Assembly: GCA_964035575.1 (NCBI GenBank)
Contig: OZ037869.1
Location: 310,001 to 374,000, forward strand
Reading direction: 5' to 3'
DNA: 64,000 nt
Origin: Rhynchopus sp. YZ270_cl-10
Lineage: Eukaryota; Euglenozoa; Diplonemea; Diplonemida; Diplonemidae
Below the pieces are notes generated by a model. That model ran no database searches and had not been told where the DNA came from. It saw only the letters and a program-made list of their open reading frames with translations. Shown piece by piece: positions 22,433 through 33,197 of the stretch. Positions within the stretch are counted from its first letter, which is position 1, and each line of letters starts with the position of its first letter. Both the position numbers and the translations under genes were made by a program.

Positions 22433-23322
22433 ATGGCTTAGAGCAGAGAAAAAAAAACTGAGGGGCTTATATCATTAGAATTCTTCTTTTTTTTGACACA
22501 GGATGTACTCCGTAATGTTCACCTTTTATTTCTGGGATTATCTTTTAGGTGGGCGTTTTAGCGCAGGGTGAAAGCCGACAATGCGAGGTCGGTTGTTCCC
22601 ACTCCGAATGGAATCGTGCAACTGAGAGTGTAGCTACCACGTTGGCAGTCTGCACTGCAGAGAAGTCACTTTGTCGGGAATAACGAGAATGAAAGGAAAA
22701 AAACAGGATGTGTTCGAAAGCAGGTGTGTGTGTGGAAATCCAAGAGGGGAAAAAAAACAACAACTCTTTTTTTTTTTTTTTTTTTTGAAAACATACAAGA
22801 AGTACAGACCAACCCGAAAATGGTTTTAGAATACCCTCTTCTTCCTGCTCAGGGAGGGGGGGGAGAAGGGGAAGGGGAGGAGGAGGGGGAATACAAGAAA
22901 AATGGTTCTTTTCCATTTTCTTAATAAAAAAACATTTTTGAATGAGGGGATAAAAGAGAAAAAAGAAGAAAAAAAAAAAGAAATTTAACCAAGGGGGCCC
23001 TTCGCTGTAGAGAGTTTTTTATTGATCGTACAAAAACCTATTGTTTTCTTGATTTAGTTTTAATAAACAATCTCCCATCATAGAGATGGGTTATGTACCT
23101 TTTTTTTTGGCGTCGTGTCAGAATTTTTTTTTTCCCGGTCATCTCTGCAAGGAAATGAAAGTAAAGAAATAAAAATTTTTTGTTCGACTCAAAATCGTTT
23201 TTTTTGATGAAAACTTGGCGTTGCAGATAAGGCAATAATCTCTCTCTACGGAACGTTCAACCCCAGGTCTTTTTCTATTTCGATTAAGAATTGGATTTGT
23301 GGTCCTGCAGCTCATCCACCCC

Positions 23323-23461
23323 TAATGGTGGCAGTATTGTGATGGGAAGCCCATTGGAATACGCAAAATCCATCAAAATCCATCACAATACGTATTGCGA
23401 TGTATTTTGACGCATTTCGCGTATTCCAATGGGGCTCCCAATCACAATACTGCCATCATTA
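23323..23461. mobile_element. foldback element, 139 bp
   Basis: Arms of about 68 bp: TAATGGTGGCAGTATTGTGA outermost and complement at 23442-23461. Inside, ATTGGAATACGC and complement. No coding capacity. Confidence 0.85.
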
Positions 23462-23737
23462 CCCACCTCAGGAGCCCAAATATATCCTATTCTTTGGTGG
23501 GAGGAGGGGGGATAGCTCCAATCGGGAGTGTGAGACGGGAATTGATAAAAAAAGCAATATAAGTTTGGAAAAAATAAATCCGTTTTCTTTTTTTTTTTTT
23601 TTTTTTTTTTTGGTTCGTAGCTGTGTAGGAGCGGGGGGAAAGGGACCCCTCCCTCTCTCCCACCCCCTCTCTCTCTTTGGATCCGGGAAAGCTTTCTAAG
23701 CTGATTATGTCGTTGTGGAGAAAAAAAAAAAAAAGAA

Positions 23738-23782
23738 AGGTTGAAAGACGAATATGCGTCACATGGTCGGCATACGCATCTA
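23738..23782 (+). repeat. hairpin element family 2
   Basis: GGTTGAAAGACGAATATGCG, a CACATGG loop, then CATACGCATCT; stem ATATGCG/CATACGCAT. Confidence 0.75.
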
Positions 23783-23861
23783 TACATAAATACATGAATC
23801 AAACGCGACAAACATTGGATTTTTATTTAGTTTTTTTTTGAAAACTTGGGTGGAGTGTGAT

Positions 23862-24732
23862 CAGTGGTCGCGCTAATTATGGGAAAAAATGGGGAAAAAA
23901 TGGATTTCGGGTACGGAAAAACGTTCCTTGAAAAGGTTAGCTGGGGAGGCCCGGAAACCCCGTTTTGTGGCATTTCCGGGCCAATCCCGGCTTGTGGTGG
24001 GGTATATACGGAAAAATGGACAAAATTTTAGTGACTTAAATTTTCGCAAAATATGAACCCATACTCGTAAACAAGGGTCATTTTCAGGAAAATTCGGAAA
24101 ATTCCGAGATTTGGAAGCAATTTTTCTCCTGAAAATCAGTGGGTTTTCAGCCCCAAAACATACCGCGATTGGAATTTCCGGAATCCGTCCGCACTGTGGT
24201 GGGGTCACTTTGCCGAAATGGCCAATTTTTTGGTTTTGGTCAAAATCCATGTGGGTAAAGAGGGCCAAGGTAAATCCCACAACCAGATTTTCTCTCCCTG
24301 ATCCTGACGTCTTGCAACATGAAAATGCGCGAAAACACCGGCATTTGCATTTCCGGAATCCGTCCGTTCTGTGGTGGGGTCAATTTGACGAAATGGACAA
24401 GTTCTTGGTTTTGGTCAAACCCCGTCAGTGTAAGGTAAAGGGGGCAAGTGTTTGCCTGAAGAAACTGGAAGGGAACAGGCAGCGCCGCAGGCGCACGGTA
24501 ACCAACTTTTTTTTTTCTCTTTTCTTTTTTCTCCTCTTTCTTTTGACTTTCCGAGCCAATTGCATTCCACGGCGGGGTCACATGTATATGCAAGTCCACT
24601 ATGTGGTGGTCTTACTCAACAATATTAGAACTTCTGGTTTCTTAATGAAATCCCCGTACTGCAAAAAAAAAACGTTCCTACCAAAACCCCCAAAAATCCC
24701 GGGATGAGGGATGGACTTTAGCGCGAGCCCTG
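23862..24732. mobile_element. non-autonomous hAT-like element, 871 bp
   Basis: Ends CAGTGGTCGCGCTAAT and TTTAGCGCGAGCCCTG with a perfect 8-bp target duplication AGTGTGAT (23854-23861, 24733-24740). The interior has three related modules (about 23965-24055, 24165-24245, 24335-24425) built around TTTCCGGAATCCGTCCG and GTGGTGGGGTCA. The flank GAAAACTTGGGTGGAGTG plus TCCACTG shows it interrupted a family-5 hairpin. Confidence 0.92.
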
Positions 24733-24740
24733 AGTGTGAT

Positions 24741-25583
24741 CCACTGTTTTTTTTTTAAATTTTTTGAAAATGCGATAACGTGTACAGACAACTTGCTTTG
24801 TATCGTGTGAACTACGCAGCCCTTTGCTTTTTTTGTTTTGATAAATTGCTGGAACAGTGGTTTTTTTGTCAGCCACTTTCCCCCGCTCTTTTTTGCCCCC
24901 ACAAAAAAAAAATCAGAAACGTTTTGAAGAAGTGCGAATCATCTCAAAAATGAAGGCACATAACAGATGCAAATAACTTGGCTTATCTTTAGCCGCCAAC
25001 AGCCAGAAGGTGTGAAGAAAGAAAACTGTGGCGAGAAAGAAAAAAAAAACTCAAAAAAAAGACTGCGCCTCATATCAAAGCAACTATTCAAGTTTCCAAA
25101 TAAAAAAAGAGAAAAAATTGTAAGATGAAACCTAAGCCACTCGCTTAGTCTGATGTGTTGTATTGGTGCCGATGATAGTCACCACATGTAGAAGTGTCGT
25201 CAAGTACCTTTTTCCATGTCGTCATTCCACTCGGTTTGTTTTTGCGCGACTCATTGAATCATTGAAAAACTCAAATCAAAAAAAAAGGCATTAAAAAAAA
25301 AGAGAAACAAAAATGTTGTAAACATAGTCCCTGCACATATTGTGCACAAAACCGTTGTTGCAAAAAAAAGGGGGGAAAGGGGGTCAGGGTCAAATAAAGG
25401 AATAGGGGAGAATGGTGGGAGACAGGGGAGTTTTCTTCGATCAGACTATTTTTTTTTCTCTAGGATTTTTTTTTTTGTTTGCATTATTTCTCCCATTTCT
25501 TGGACATGTGTCCTTTTAATGGGGAATAACCCTTTTTTTTTTCTCCCTCTTCCTCACAATCAATCCCTTTCTATTTACCCATC
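24741..25583. other. gene-free stretch
   Basis: Downstream flank of the RRM gene. Holds one family-1 hairpin and A/T-rich sequence. Confidence 0.5.
25121..25150 (+). repeat. hairpin element family 1
   Basis: TAAGATGAAACCTAAGC, shortened loop, GCTTAGTC. Confidence 0.75.
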
Positions 25584-27916
25584 TTATCTGACGAGACGGG
25601 CGGGCTGGTAGAAGGCGGCTGTAGTTATTTATTTTTTGAATATTGTTTATTTTTTTCACTCTGAAACATACCAGCTGGGGAGGCGGCGGCGGCAGTGGTG
25701 GCGGCGGCGGGGGTGGATGGCTGGGAACCTGCTGCACCAGCACCTGCAGCACCGGCGCTGTGCATGAGGAGGGGTGCGAGGGTGGCCTCGGCACCTGCAG
25801 AGGCCTGTGCAGGGGCGGCGGCGGCGGAGGCTGCGAACGGGTAGCTGAAGAGGGCCTGGCCTGGCTGCTGTGCAGCGACCTGCGCCACCTGGTGCACGTC
25901 CTGCGCAGACGCCTGCTGCTGCTGCTGCTGAGCCTGAGCCTGCTGCAACTGCGGCAGGCTCAACTGCACCTGCGACAGCGGCTGGAACGGCTGCGACGGC
26001 ATCGCGTACTGCATCAACGACGCAGCGGACACAACCTGCTGCTGCTGTGCCGGCTGCTGTGCAACCTGCTGGGTAGGCAGAAGCGGCTGCATCACCTGTG
26101 GCTGCTGCTGCACCTGCGCCTGCGACATAGTCTGCACCTGCGTGCCCGAACAGAAGCAGCACAGCGACGGCAGCGTCACATCGTTCACACGCACCATGGT
26201 GTTGTGCAGCATACCCAGCGCCATAAACGCCTTGTCCACATCAGCAAACTCAACCACCTTCACATTCGCCTGCACCTGCACAGCAGTGACAAGCTCGGTG
26301 TCGGGGGTGTTCGCCCACTGCCCAACCTGCTTCAGTGCGCCAAGCGCCAGACGCACCACCTCTTCGGGGGAAACGTCGTTCAAGGAGAGGAAGGCAACCC
26401 TGTTGGACGGGGGGTGCATCGAGTTCGACGGGACGCGCGGGGGTGCGGACTCGTCCTGGATGGTGTACATGAGCTTCTGCATCTCGGACTCGTTCCAGTT
26501 CGTTGCGTTCTTGTAGTGGCTCTCGACGGCGGAGCACTTCTTGCCGAAAATGTGCATAGTGCCGAGGTGCTGGAGTGCGTCTTCTGCGCTGCCACGGAAC
26601 TGCACGAGGCAGCATCCCGGGGAGCGGTAGCAGAGCTTCACTGCGACAATCTCGCCGTAGGTGGAGCAGATCTTGAAGAGCACACGTGGGTTCACGACAC
26701 GCTCGCCGGTGACTGCGTCTGCGATGAGGGGGAGGCCTGAGATCTTGATGACGACACCCTCCTCGTTGAGGATGGACGGCTTCACCTCTGTGATGGCAGG
26801 CTCGAAGCTGCCACCGTCGCACCAGACGGTTCCCCAGAGCGCGTCACGGATGCGCCAGCCCATGTCACGGCGCATGTGCTCGAGACAGGCCTTGATGGGC
26901 CAGTTGGCGAGGAGGGTCTCGTTCACACAGGAGTAGTCCTTTCTAGAGTCGTTGGGCACACGGAAGGTGAGCTCCGCGACACGCGCGTGGGAGACGTGCA
27001 CCATGCAGCTGCCGTGCCCGCCCTCCATGGTCGCGAAGTTGACGCGCTGGCCGTTGAAGTGGTCGATCGCGACCTTCGACTCCTCCCAGTCTGCGAACTG
27101 GACAAGCACCTGTGCAGAGGCGAGCGTCACGTTGACGGTTCTGTCGACCTGGATCGGGTTGGCGGGGTCCTGCTGGCGCTGGTTGACGGAGGACACCTTC
27201 TCGACCTTTCCGTACTGCGAGCAGAGCCAGAAGACCTCATCGAGGGGGACGTTCGCTGTGCACTCCTTCAGGAGCATCATGAGCACACGCGGCTGGGCAG
27301 GGATGAGCGCTGCGGACTGTGTGGTTGTCCTGCGTGTGAGCTGCTTCTTGAGCGAGTAGTGCGCACCCACGAGGCGGTTGTGGATGCGGACCTCGCTCTG
27401 CATGATCGCTGTCGCCATCATGATGGTCTCGAGCTCGACAAGCGCGATGCTCTCCTTCAGGAGCAACGTGCACACCGGCTTCACACGGACGTGCGCACCG
27501 TTCTCGACGAAGATGAAGGACGACAGCGTCTCCTCGATGTCCTCCTTGGTGGTGCCTTCGGGAAGCTTGCGGAGGAGGAGCACCTTGCTGGGCACAATGT
27601 CCTGCGCGCTGGTCTTGGTTGCCGAGCTGTGGCTCGGGCTCGGGGGCACGGACACGGGGTACTGCGCCACGGCAGTGGTGGTGAGGGGCTGCACCTGCGA
27701 CACAGGCTTCCACAGGTCCGCTGCAGATGCCTGCACGAACTGCTGCTGCTGGAACGGGAACTGCTGCGCAAGCTGCTGCTGCGGCACAACCCACTGCTGC
27801 CCACCCTCTGCAGGCACGACCCACTGCTGAGCAGACGCAGACGCAGCAGCACCCTCAGAGCTGTTCGCCACAACACCAGTCGACCCGCTGATCAAGTCCA
27901 TTCCGTTGAACGACAT
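25584..27916 (-). CDS. PTB/hnRNP L-like protein with four RRMs
   Basis: Exons 27916-25672 and 25618-25584, joined across a 53-bp intron (GTATGT...TACAG) that starts one base into a codon, give 759 aa ending AAFYQPARLVR. Without splicing the frame ends in a short Lys-rich tail at 25625, which is less plausible. Four RRM-like domains at about 110-190, 209-310, 387-470 and 505-588 follow the PTB layout; RNP-type strands are visible, for example KVLLLRKLP, GVVIKISGLP and RVAFLSLND. A Gln/Ala-rich region (Q tracts encoded by CTG runs) fills about 595-745 and a Gln-rich stretch precedes RRM1. This family binds pyrimidine-rich RNA and controls splicing and RNA stability, which fits a genome so rich in pyrimidine tracts (inference). 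Antisense ORFs of over 300 codons across this gene are codon-bias shadows. Confidence 0.9.
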
Positions 27917-28254
27917 TATTTACTGACAAAGAAACAAAACAAAACAAAACAAAAAGTGTCTCGGGTTTGCAAGGGGGATGTGGATGTACGAGACTGAGAT
28001 GTGTTTTGAGAAAGAGGTGAAAGAAGTGAATCAAACTCTGTAGTGTGTGGAGGTAACAAAGGGATTGGCGTGGAGATGCAAATATAAAAAAAGTGACAAT
28101 CCCGAATTTTTTTTTCTCTTTTCGAATCTAAACTAACACCTCCATGCTTAAAGTACTAGGAGTGTTTAAAAGAAGAAAGGCTGCATGCTGGGTAGTATGT
28201 ACACAAATGGTTTTCAAAAACAAAAAAAACAAAAAAAAAAGAGAGAAATTGTGG

Positions 28255-28287
28255 TAAAATGAACCCAATCCTCTCATGATGCTCACC
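28255..28287 (+). repeat. hairpin element family 1 (variant)
   Basis: AAAATGAACCCAATCCTCTC, ATGAT, then GCTCACC. Confidence 0.5.
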
Positions 28288-28471
28288 AAACATATATCAC
28301 CCCAATCTTCCCTACTTCTTTCTTCTCTTTGGGTTTTTTTCTATTCAAAATTCGCAAAAGAATAAAAGGAAAAAAAAGGGGGGGGAAAAGAAACTAAGAA
28401 AAATTCTAGAGGCGGGGGTAGGGGGAGAGGGGGCAGGGGGTAAGAGAGCGAGGGTGGAAAAAAAGAAAAAT

Positions 28472-28510
28472 TATAAGATGACCCTATTAGCCTCTCGTGC
28501 TTAGTCACCT
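28472..28510 (+). repeat. hairpin element family 1
   Basis: TATAAGATGACCCTATTAGC, loop CTCTCGT, GCTTAGTCACCT. Immediately followed by the hAT-like element, whose target duplication CCTTAGTC overlaps its right end. Confidence 0.9.
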
Positions 28511-28515
28511 TAGTC

Positions 28516-29319
28516 CAGGGCACTAGCTAGGTGCTTTTTTGCGGTTTGGCGGGAAAAAAAAAAAAAAAACGGAAAATCTCGGGGCAGAAGAAAAAAAAAT
28601 GTGGGGGGTTTTGGGCACTGTTCGGCCCCCTCGCCCGACCCCCAGATGACTGGCATGATAGAACCTTAATTTTTTTCTGCTCGCTGCGCTCACGGAAGTA
28701 CACCCCAAAAAAATTTCCGCTCGCTTCGCTCGCGGAGTTAACCCATATTTTTTTTTTGCCTGCGGCGCCATTTTCCTTTTTTGCTTCGCAAAAAAAGGTG
28801 TTTGTTGAGTGACTCTGGTAAAACCGGCATCTTTACACCGTACCCTAATTTTTTTTGCCTGCGGCGCCATCTATTATTTTACAATGTCTTCGGGAATCCC
28901 CTTGCAATTTGGACAGTTGCATTTTGCAACCGAAAATGCAATCGATTCAGGTTGAGGGGTCAGGGAGATTAAGTCAGAGCTTAGTGAGCCGGCGTGCCAC
29001 CGCGGACATGGAGGAGTATGTGATAGAATGGTTGACAGCAAACGGGAGACTGGGGGGAGTATGTGCGAACGTCGGAAGCTGTGCAGACCATGCGACAACA
29101 CATGCTCACGCACAGAAGCATTCTGATACATGCAATGAAGTTGGCAGGAGATTACACCACGGGTCAGTCGGGTTTAGCCCCGTAAAAAATGCCCTGTAAA
29201 TGACCCCTTCCCAAAATCTCCCCGTCCCTCTTTCCCTTAGTTTGTCGCCGCGCGAAAAAAAATTTTGAAACCGCAAAACCGCAAAAAAACGGGGGAAAAA
29301 AAGTCTAGCTAGTGCCCTG
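28516..29319. mobile_element. non-autonomous hAT-like element, 804 bp
   Basis: Ends CAGGGCACTAGCTAG and complement, with a perfect 8-bp target duplication CCTTAGTC (28508-28515, 29320-29327). Left half has GC-rich hairpins: CTCGCTGCGCTCACGG, CTCGCTTCGCTCGCGG and two copies of TGCCTGCGGCGCCAT. Right half (about 28960-29190) has short protein-like frames in two phases, maybe a decayed transposase fragment. Confidence 0.93.
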
Positions 29320-29327
29320 CCTTAGTC

Positions 29328-29679
29328 ACCGTGGGTTAAAAAAAAAACTCTCTGGGATCTTCCCCCCCGGGTGTGAATCTAACTGATCTAGGGGAAAAAG
29401 GAATTGGTGAGGGGTAAAAAAAAAGGGGGCATATTTCTGTCACCACAGATATTTTGATCTTTTTTTTTCAAAAAAAAAAATCTACAAAAAAAAGGCATGA
29501 TTGTTAGCAACCACCCCTTAAAAAAATAGACGGGTTTATGTTTTTTTTTCTTCTTCCTCATTATAATCAAGCGAAGTTAAACACTGAGATGCATCTTACC
29601 GAACCTTTTCTTCGCTTCCTCTTTCAATTCCGTCCCCTCCTCCCCCTCCTCCTCCTCCTCATCCCTCTAAAAACCCCCT
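29328..29679. other. intergenic, nothing recognised
   Basis: A/T-run-rich spacer between the hAT-like element and the 3' end of the coiled-coil gene. Confidence 0.5.
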
Positions 29680-31651
29680 TCAAATCTGCAGTCTCAAACG
29701 CCCACTCGCCCCGCCTGCCACACGTCTTTCCCTGACCCTTTCGTGTCTCACAGCTTCCTCGGTGTCGGGATTTTCCCTTTCCCTTTCCCTCCTTGACACT
29801 GGGTGAGGTGCGGCGGTGTGGTTGCGGGCACGTTTCCTTGGGGGCTCAAGGACTCCTTCCTCTTCTTCTTCTTCGTCCTGCTCGTGGTAGAGCGGTGGTG
29901 CCTTGAAGAGAGGGGGTGCATCGCGTGTGGGGACGGTTGACAGCTCTCTGCAACGTACGTGGGCAATGGAAAGGGGCGCCTCGCTTGCACACATGGACTC
30001 ACCACGGTAGCCAAAACGGCGTTTCAGCTCGCGGAACAGCTCTGAACGCTTCTGTTTTTCACGCACAATGCGGTGCTCGGCATCAACCCGCAGAGACGCT
30101 TCGTGCTCAAAGTCTGCCTTTAAACGAGCGTTGTTGGCCTCAAGAAGTTTCGCCTCTTTCTTGTAGTGGCGGGCATACCGTTCGTATTCATGCTCCTTTT
30201 CTTTGTCTTTGTTGTTGTTGTTGTGTGTGGCGTTCTCAGCAAGTTTCTCGTTTTCGTCCTTTGCCTTCGCAAGTTCTGTAGTGAGTGTGACAATGGTTGC
30301 GTTCAGTTCGGCCTCGTTGTTGTTGGTGTTGTTGTCGTCGTTGTTCTCGCGTGCGGTCTCCAACTCAGCGGTCGTCTTCGCAAGTTTCTTCTTCCAGTTC
30401 CGTTCGCTTTCCTTCGCCTTTTTCTCCGCGTCTTTGAGTTTGGATTCTGCGCTGCGGAGCTTTCCCTTCACGGACTTCTCAGACTTCTCAACTTTTTCGA
30501 GTTTTTCTGCGGTTTTCGCTGCTGTGTGCTGGAGGTCGTCGAGAGCAGCCTCCTTGTCGGACACAGTTTCGTCACGCTCCCTGAGCTGCACCTTGAGCAC
30601 CTCTGTCTGCTTCTTGGCTGCCGCAAGGTCCTCACTAAACTGCGACGTGGACACATCCTTCACATCCTCAAAACACTGATGGGTAGACATACGCGTCTCC
30701 ATCAAGGACACCTCTGCGGGTTGCTCGGCAGCACCCCTTTGTTGCGCGAGCTCTGCCTTCAGGGCAGCCACCTCGTCGAGGGCGTGCTGGTACTTCTGTG
30801 CACTGTCGTAGGTGGCTTCGAGGCATTTCCGCAGCTCTTCGTTGTCGAGGGTGAGTTGTTGCAGTTGGAGGTTGGTTTCCTGGGGTGCTGCTGCTGCTGC
30901 TGCTGCTGTTGTTGTTGTGCGCAGGGGTGGTGGTGAATGCCGTTTCGCAAGCTCCGCTTCGGCCTTCTCAAGACGTGTGAGGAGCATTGCCGAGCGGCGT
31001 GTATCGTCTTTGTCCGCCTCGCGCAGTTCACGCTCCATCTGGTCCATGGCGTCCTCCGCCTGTTCCGCATGTGTGCGCAGCTCCGCTAATACGTCCGCCC
31101 CAGACACCTGCTTCTCCAAGTCGCTGATGCGTGCAGCGCCGCGTTTCGTCACAGCCTCAAGATTTGCCTCCAAAGTGCGCACCTCCTTGTGCCACTTCGC
31201 CTCAGCCTTGCCAGCCTCATCACGCTCCGCATCCTTTTCGGCCATCAACACCTCAACTTGCCGACGGAGCTGTTTGGTGGGTTGGGTGTGGAATGGGTAT
31301 TTCGATAAATGAACTGAAGTATAGGGGGAAATCGAAGAATTGTGGGAGAGCCAAAACCTCTCTGCAAAGCCAAAGGACGGCCTAAGCCTTCTAGTCACGT
31401 TGAACAAAACGGTGTGAGCATCCAAAAAAAAGAAAAGTTTATAAGATGACCCTAAGCCTCTCATGCTTAGTCACCTTCTCATATTCGTTATCTAAAAAAA
31501 AGTGAATATTGCACAACTGTGGCAACACAACCGATAAACAAACAAAAAATATGGAATCGAACCAATCGGTGGCTATGTGACATACATCTTTCTCCTTTTC
31601 ATCGCGCTCGCGCATAAGCAGGTTGAACTCATCCTCGGTCACAACCGGCAT
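29680..31651 (-). CDS. coiled-coil protein
   Basis: Exons 31651-31586 (22 codons, start MPVVTEDEFNLL) and 31269-29680 join in phase 0 across a 316-bp intron (GTATGT...AACAG) to give 551 aa. Almost all of the protein is heptad-rich Glu/Lys/Ala sequence, typical of a long coiled coil (about residues 5-430), with a small Ala/Gln/Thr-rich break near 150-180 and an Asn/Asp-rich one near 335-350. The C-terminal about 90 residues are basic and disordered, with an NLS-like PPRKRAR. No named family is evident; structural or cytoskeletal roles are guesses. The intron holds a family-1 hairpin and part of a family-4 repeat. Confidence 0.8.
31375..31401 (+). repeat. hairpin element family 1 (partial, intronic)
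   Basis: GGCCTAAGCCTTCTAGTCACG, lacking the outer left arm. Confidence 0.5.
31438..31477 (+). repeat. hairpin element family 1 (intronic)
   Basis: TTTATAAGATGACCCTAAGC, loop CTCTCAT, GCTTAGTCACCTT. Lies inside the intron of the coiled-coil gene, antisense to it. Confidence 0.92.
31503..31540 (-). repeat. dispersed hairpin family 4 (partial, intronic)
   Basis: Minus strand carries GGTTGTGTTGCCACAGTTG and TGCAATATTC, the central part of the element at 19112-19175. Confidence 0.75.
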
Positions 31652-31865
31652 TATGCCTTTCCTAAATTTTTCGTTGTGTACTAGAGGGGGAGAGGGGTGG
31701 GAGAGGGGTGCGGAACACTTTTTTCTTTGCCCCCTGTAGTGTGTAGTGTAGATGGGTGAGATGAATTCTTCATAGGGGATGGGGGGGAAAGAGCCACTTT
31801 TTTTTGAACTAAACTGAAACTGAAGGGGAGGAAAATACTGCGACATGCCAACACAGGAAAGGTAT

Positions 31866-32545
31866 TGGGGTGGCGACAGGGGGGGTGTGGAAAAAAATAT
31901 TCACAAAAAATATTTTCAAATTCTCTCGATCACAAAAAATCACAAAAAATCACGAAAAATCACAAAAGTGTACCGTTTTGGGCTGCTGCAATTGTGCTGT
32001 AATTGTGGTGGAATTGTGTTCAGTTGTGCTCAGTTGTTCTCAGTTCTGCGTGTAAGTTTCGCTTAAAATTGAACTTTTTCGGCGTGGCTGCATAACCGAT
32101 TCCCTACCCTGTTTCTACCAGATGTCATGCCGTTTTGGGGGGCATTCATGTGTTGTTTGTTGTTGGAATTTTTTGTTTTGTTTTCATTGGTGAAATTTTT
32201 AAACATCGGCATTTGCATTTCCGGAATCCGTCTGGCCAGTGGTGGGGTCAATTTGCCGAAATGGACAAGTTCTCGTTTTTGGTCAATTTCCACAGTATAC
32301 ACAGTTTTCACGGTATACACAGCATACACAGTGCCAGAGTGGGACAAAAAAAAGCTCATCTCAAAATATGCCGATCACAAAAAATCACAAAAGATCACAA
32401 AAGATCACAAAAAATCACAAAAAATCGCAAAAAGGTCACAAAAAATCACGACCTGTCGCAAAGAATCACAAAGAAGAAAAATGATTCTTTGTGATTCGTG
32501 ATTTTTCGTGACTGCCCAGTTCCGACCCCCCTTGTCGCCACCCCA
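31866..32545. mobile_element. 680-bp TIR element with 5-bp target duplication
   Basis: Ends TGGGGTGGCGACAGGGGGG and complement ending CACCCCA, with perfect 5-bp repeats GGTAT on both sides (31861-31865, 32546-32550). Interior has runs of ATCACAAAA units (31925-31970, 32375-32480) and one copy of the GCATTTCCGGAATCCGTC module. Non-coding. Confidence 0.88.
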
Positions 32546-32570
32546 GGTATGGTGTAAAAAAATTTTTTGA

Positions 32571-32609
32571 CTTGAAATACAAAGCCCTCTCGTGACAGTG
32601 TACCTTGAC
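32571..32609 (+). repeat. dispersed repeat family 3
   Basis: ACTTGAAATACAAAGCCCTC, TCGTGACAGTGTACCTTG. Related copies at 43529-43636, 49677-49785 and 50125-50243. Confidence 0.8.
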
Positions 32610-32628
32610 CGAAAAGAGAAAAGATTGG

Positions 32629-32663
32629 GTCAGATGACCTAAGCCCCTCGTGCTCAGTCACCT
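32629..32663 (+). repeat. hairpin element family 1
   Basis: CAGATGACCTAAGC, loop CCCTCGT, GCTCAGTCACCT. Confidence 0.85.
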
Positions 32664-32825
32664 AAAATGATCATACAAACACAGAAAAGTGTTGTTAAAC
32701 AAAGACCGTTCAGTACTAAAATGATGTTTTCGGGTATTAAGCCTCTGGTGGTTATCTTTAAAACATGCGTCAGAATTGCGAAGGATATGAAAAAATACTC
32801 TCGTACTGTCACCTCAAAAGAAAAA

Positions 32826-32866
32826 GTTTATAAGATGAACCCAAGTCTCTCTGTGCTTAGTCACCT
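32826..32866 (+). repeat. hairpin element family 1
   Basis: GTTTATAAGATGAACCCAAG, loop TCTCTCTGT, GCTTAGTCACCT. Confidence 0.85.
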
Positions 32867-33061
32867 AAAAAGAGAGGCATAAAACGACCCCACATTTTCT
32901 TTTTCCAACAGCTAAAAACGCTGCTGCAAGCAGGCACCATGGACTGAACACATGTGTACTTACCGTATGAGGGTGGTCGGGGTGGGGGAGGGCGAGAAGA
33001 CCACACTGCAGAAGCAGGGGTGCTCTCTTCGGAAAACAAATAACTCTGCTGTATTAAGATT

Positions 33062-33107
33062 CACCTAAAGTACCACCTTGGGTACTAGGGTTGTACATCA
33101 ATATTTC
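33062..33107 (+). repeat. dispersed repeat, GTACC / GGGTACTAGGG family
   Basis: Shortened relative of 21113-21172: CTAAAGTACCACCTTGGGTAC, then TAGGGTTGTAC. Confidence 0.55.
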
Positions 33108-33197
33108 TGAGATCCACGGGAGACATGATGTGCACAAATGCAACGATACGGTGCAAAGCATTCCTGGGAAAACCCGCCCTAAAAAAAGGGGGAACCT

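Larger units (their letters stand above)
16785..23322. other. 6.5-kb gene-free stretch dense in homopolymers and hairpin repeats
   Basis: No supported gene on either strand. It holds many A or T runs of 12 bases or more, a foldback element (17775-17872) and copies of most dispersed hairpin families, listed separately. A palindromic block near 20405-20430 (ACATTGTACAATGT) and a hairpin near 18140-18200 (TATATGGGG / CCCCCCTATATA) are also visible. Confidence 0.6.
27917..28515. other. upstream region of the RRM gene, hairpin repeats
   Basis: The minus-strand leader has a T-rich tract ending CAG six bases before the start codon. Family-1 hairpins at 28255-28287 and 28472-28510. No gene. Confidence 0.5.

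Noticed and set aside
25643-27997. Plus-strand ORFs of 365 and 373 codons opposite the RRM gene
   Set aside because: Low-complexity Leu/Arg/His-rich frames, typical shadows of a biased coding strand.
32857-33039. Possible minus-strand exon with a GTAAGT donor
   Set aside because: Short Pro/Ser-rich frame with no start, partner exon or conserved motif.
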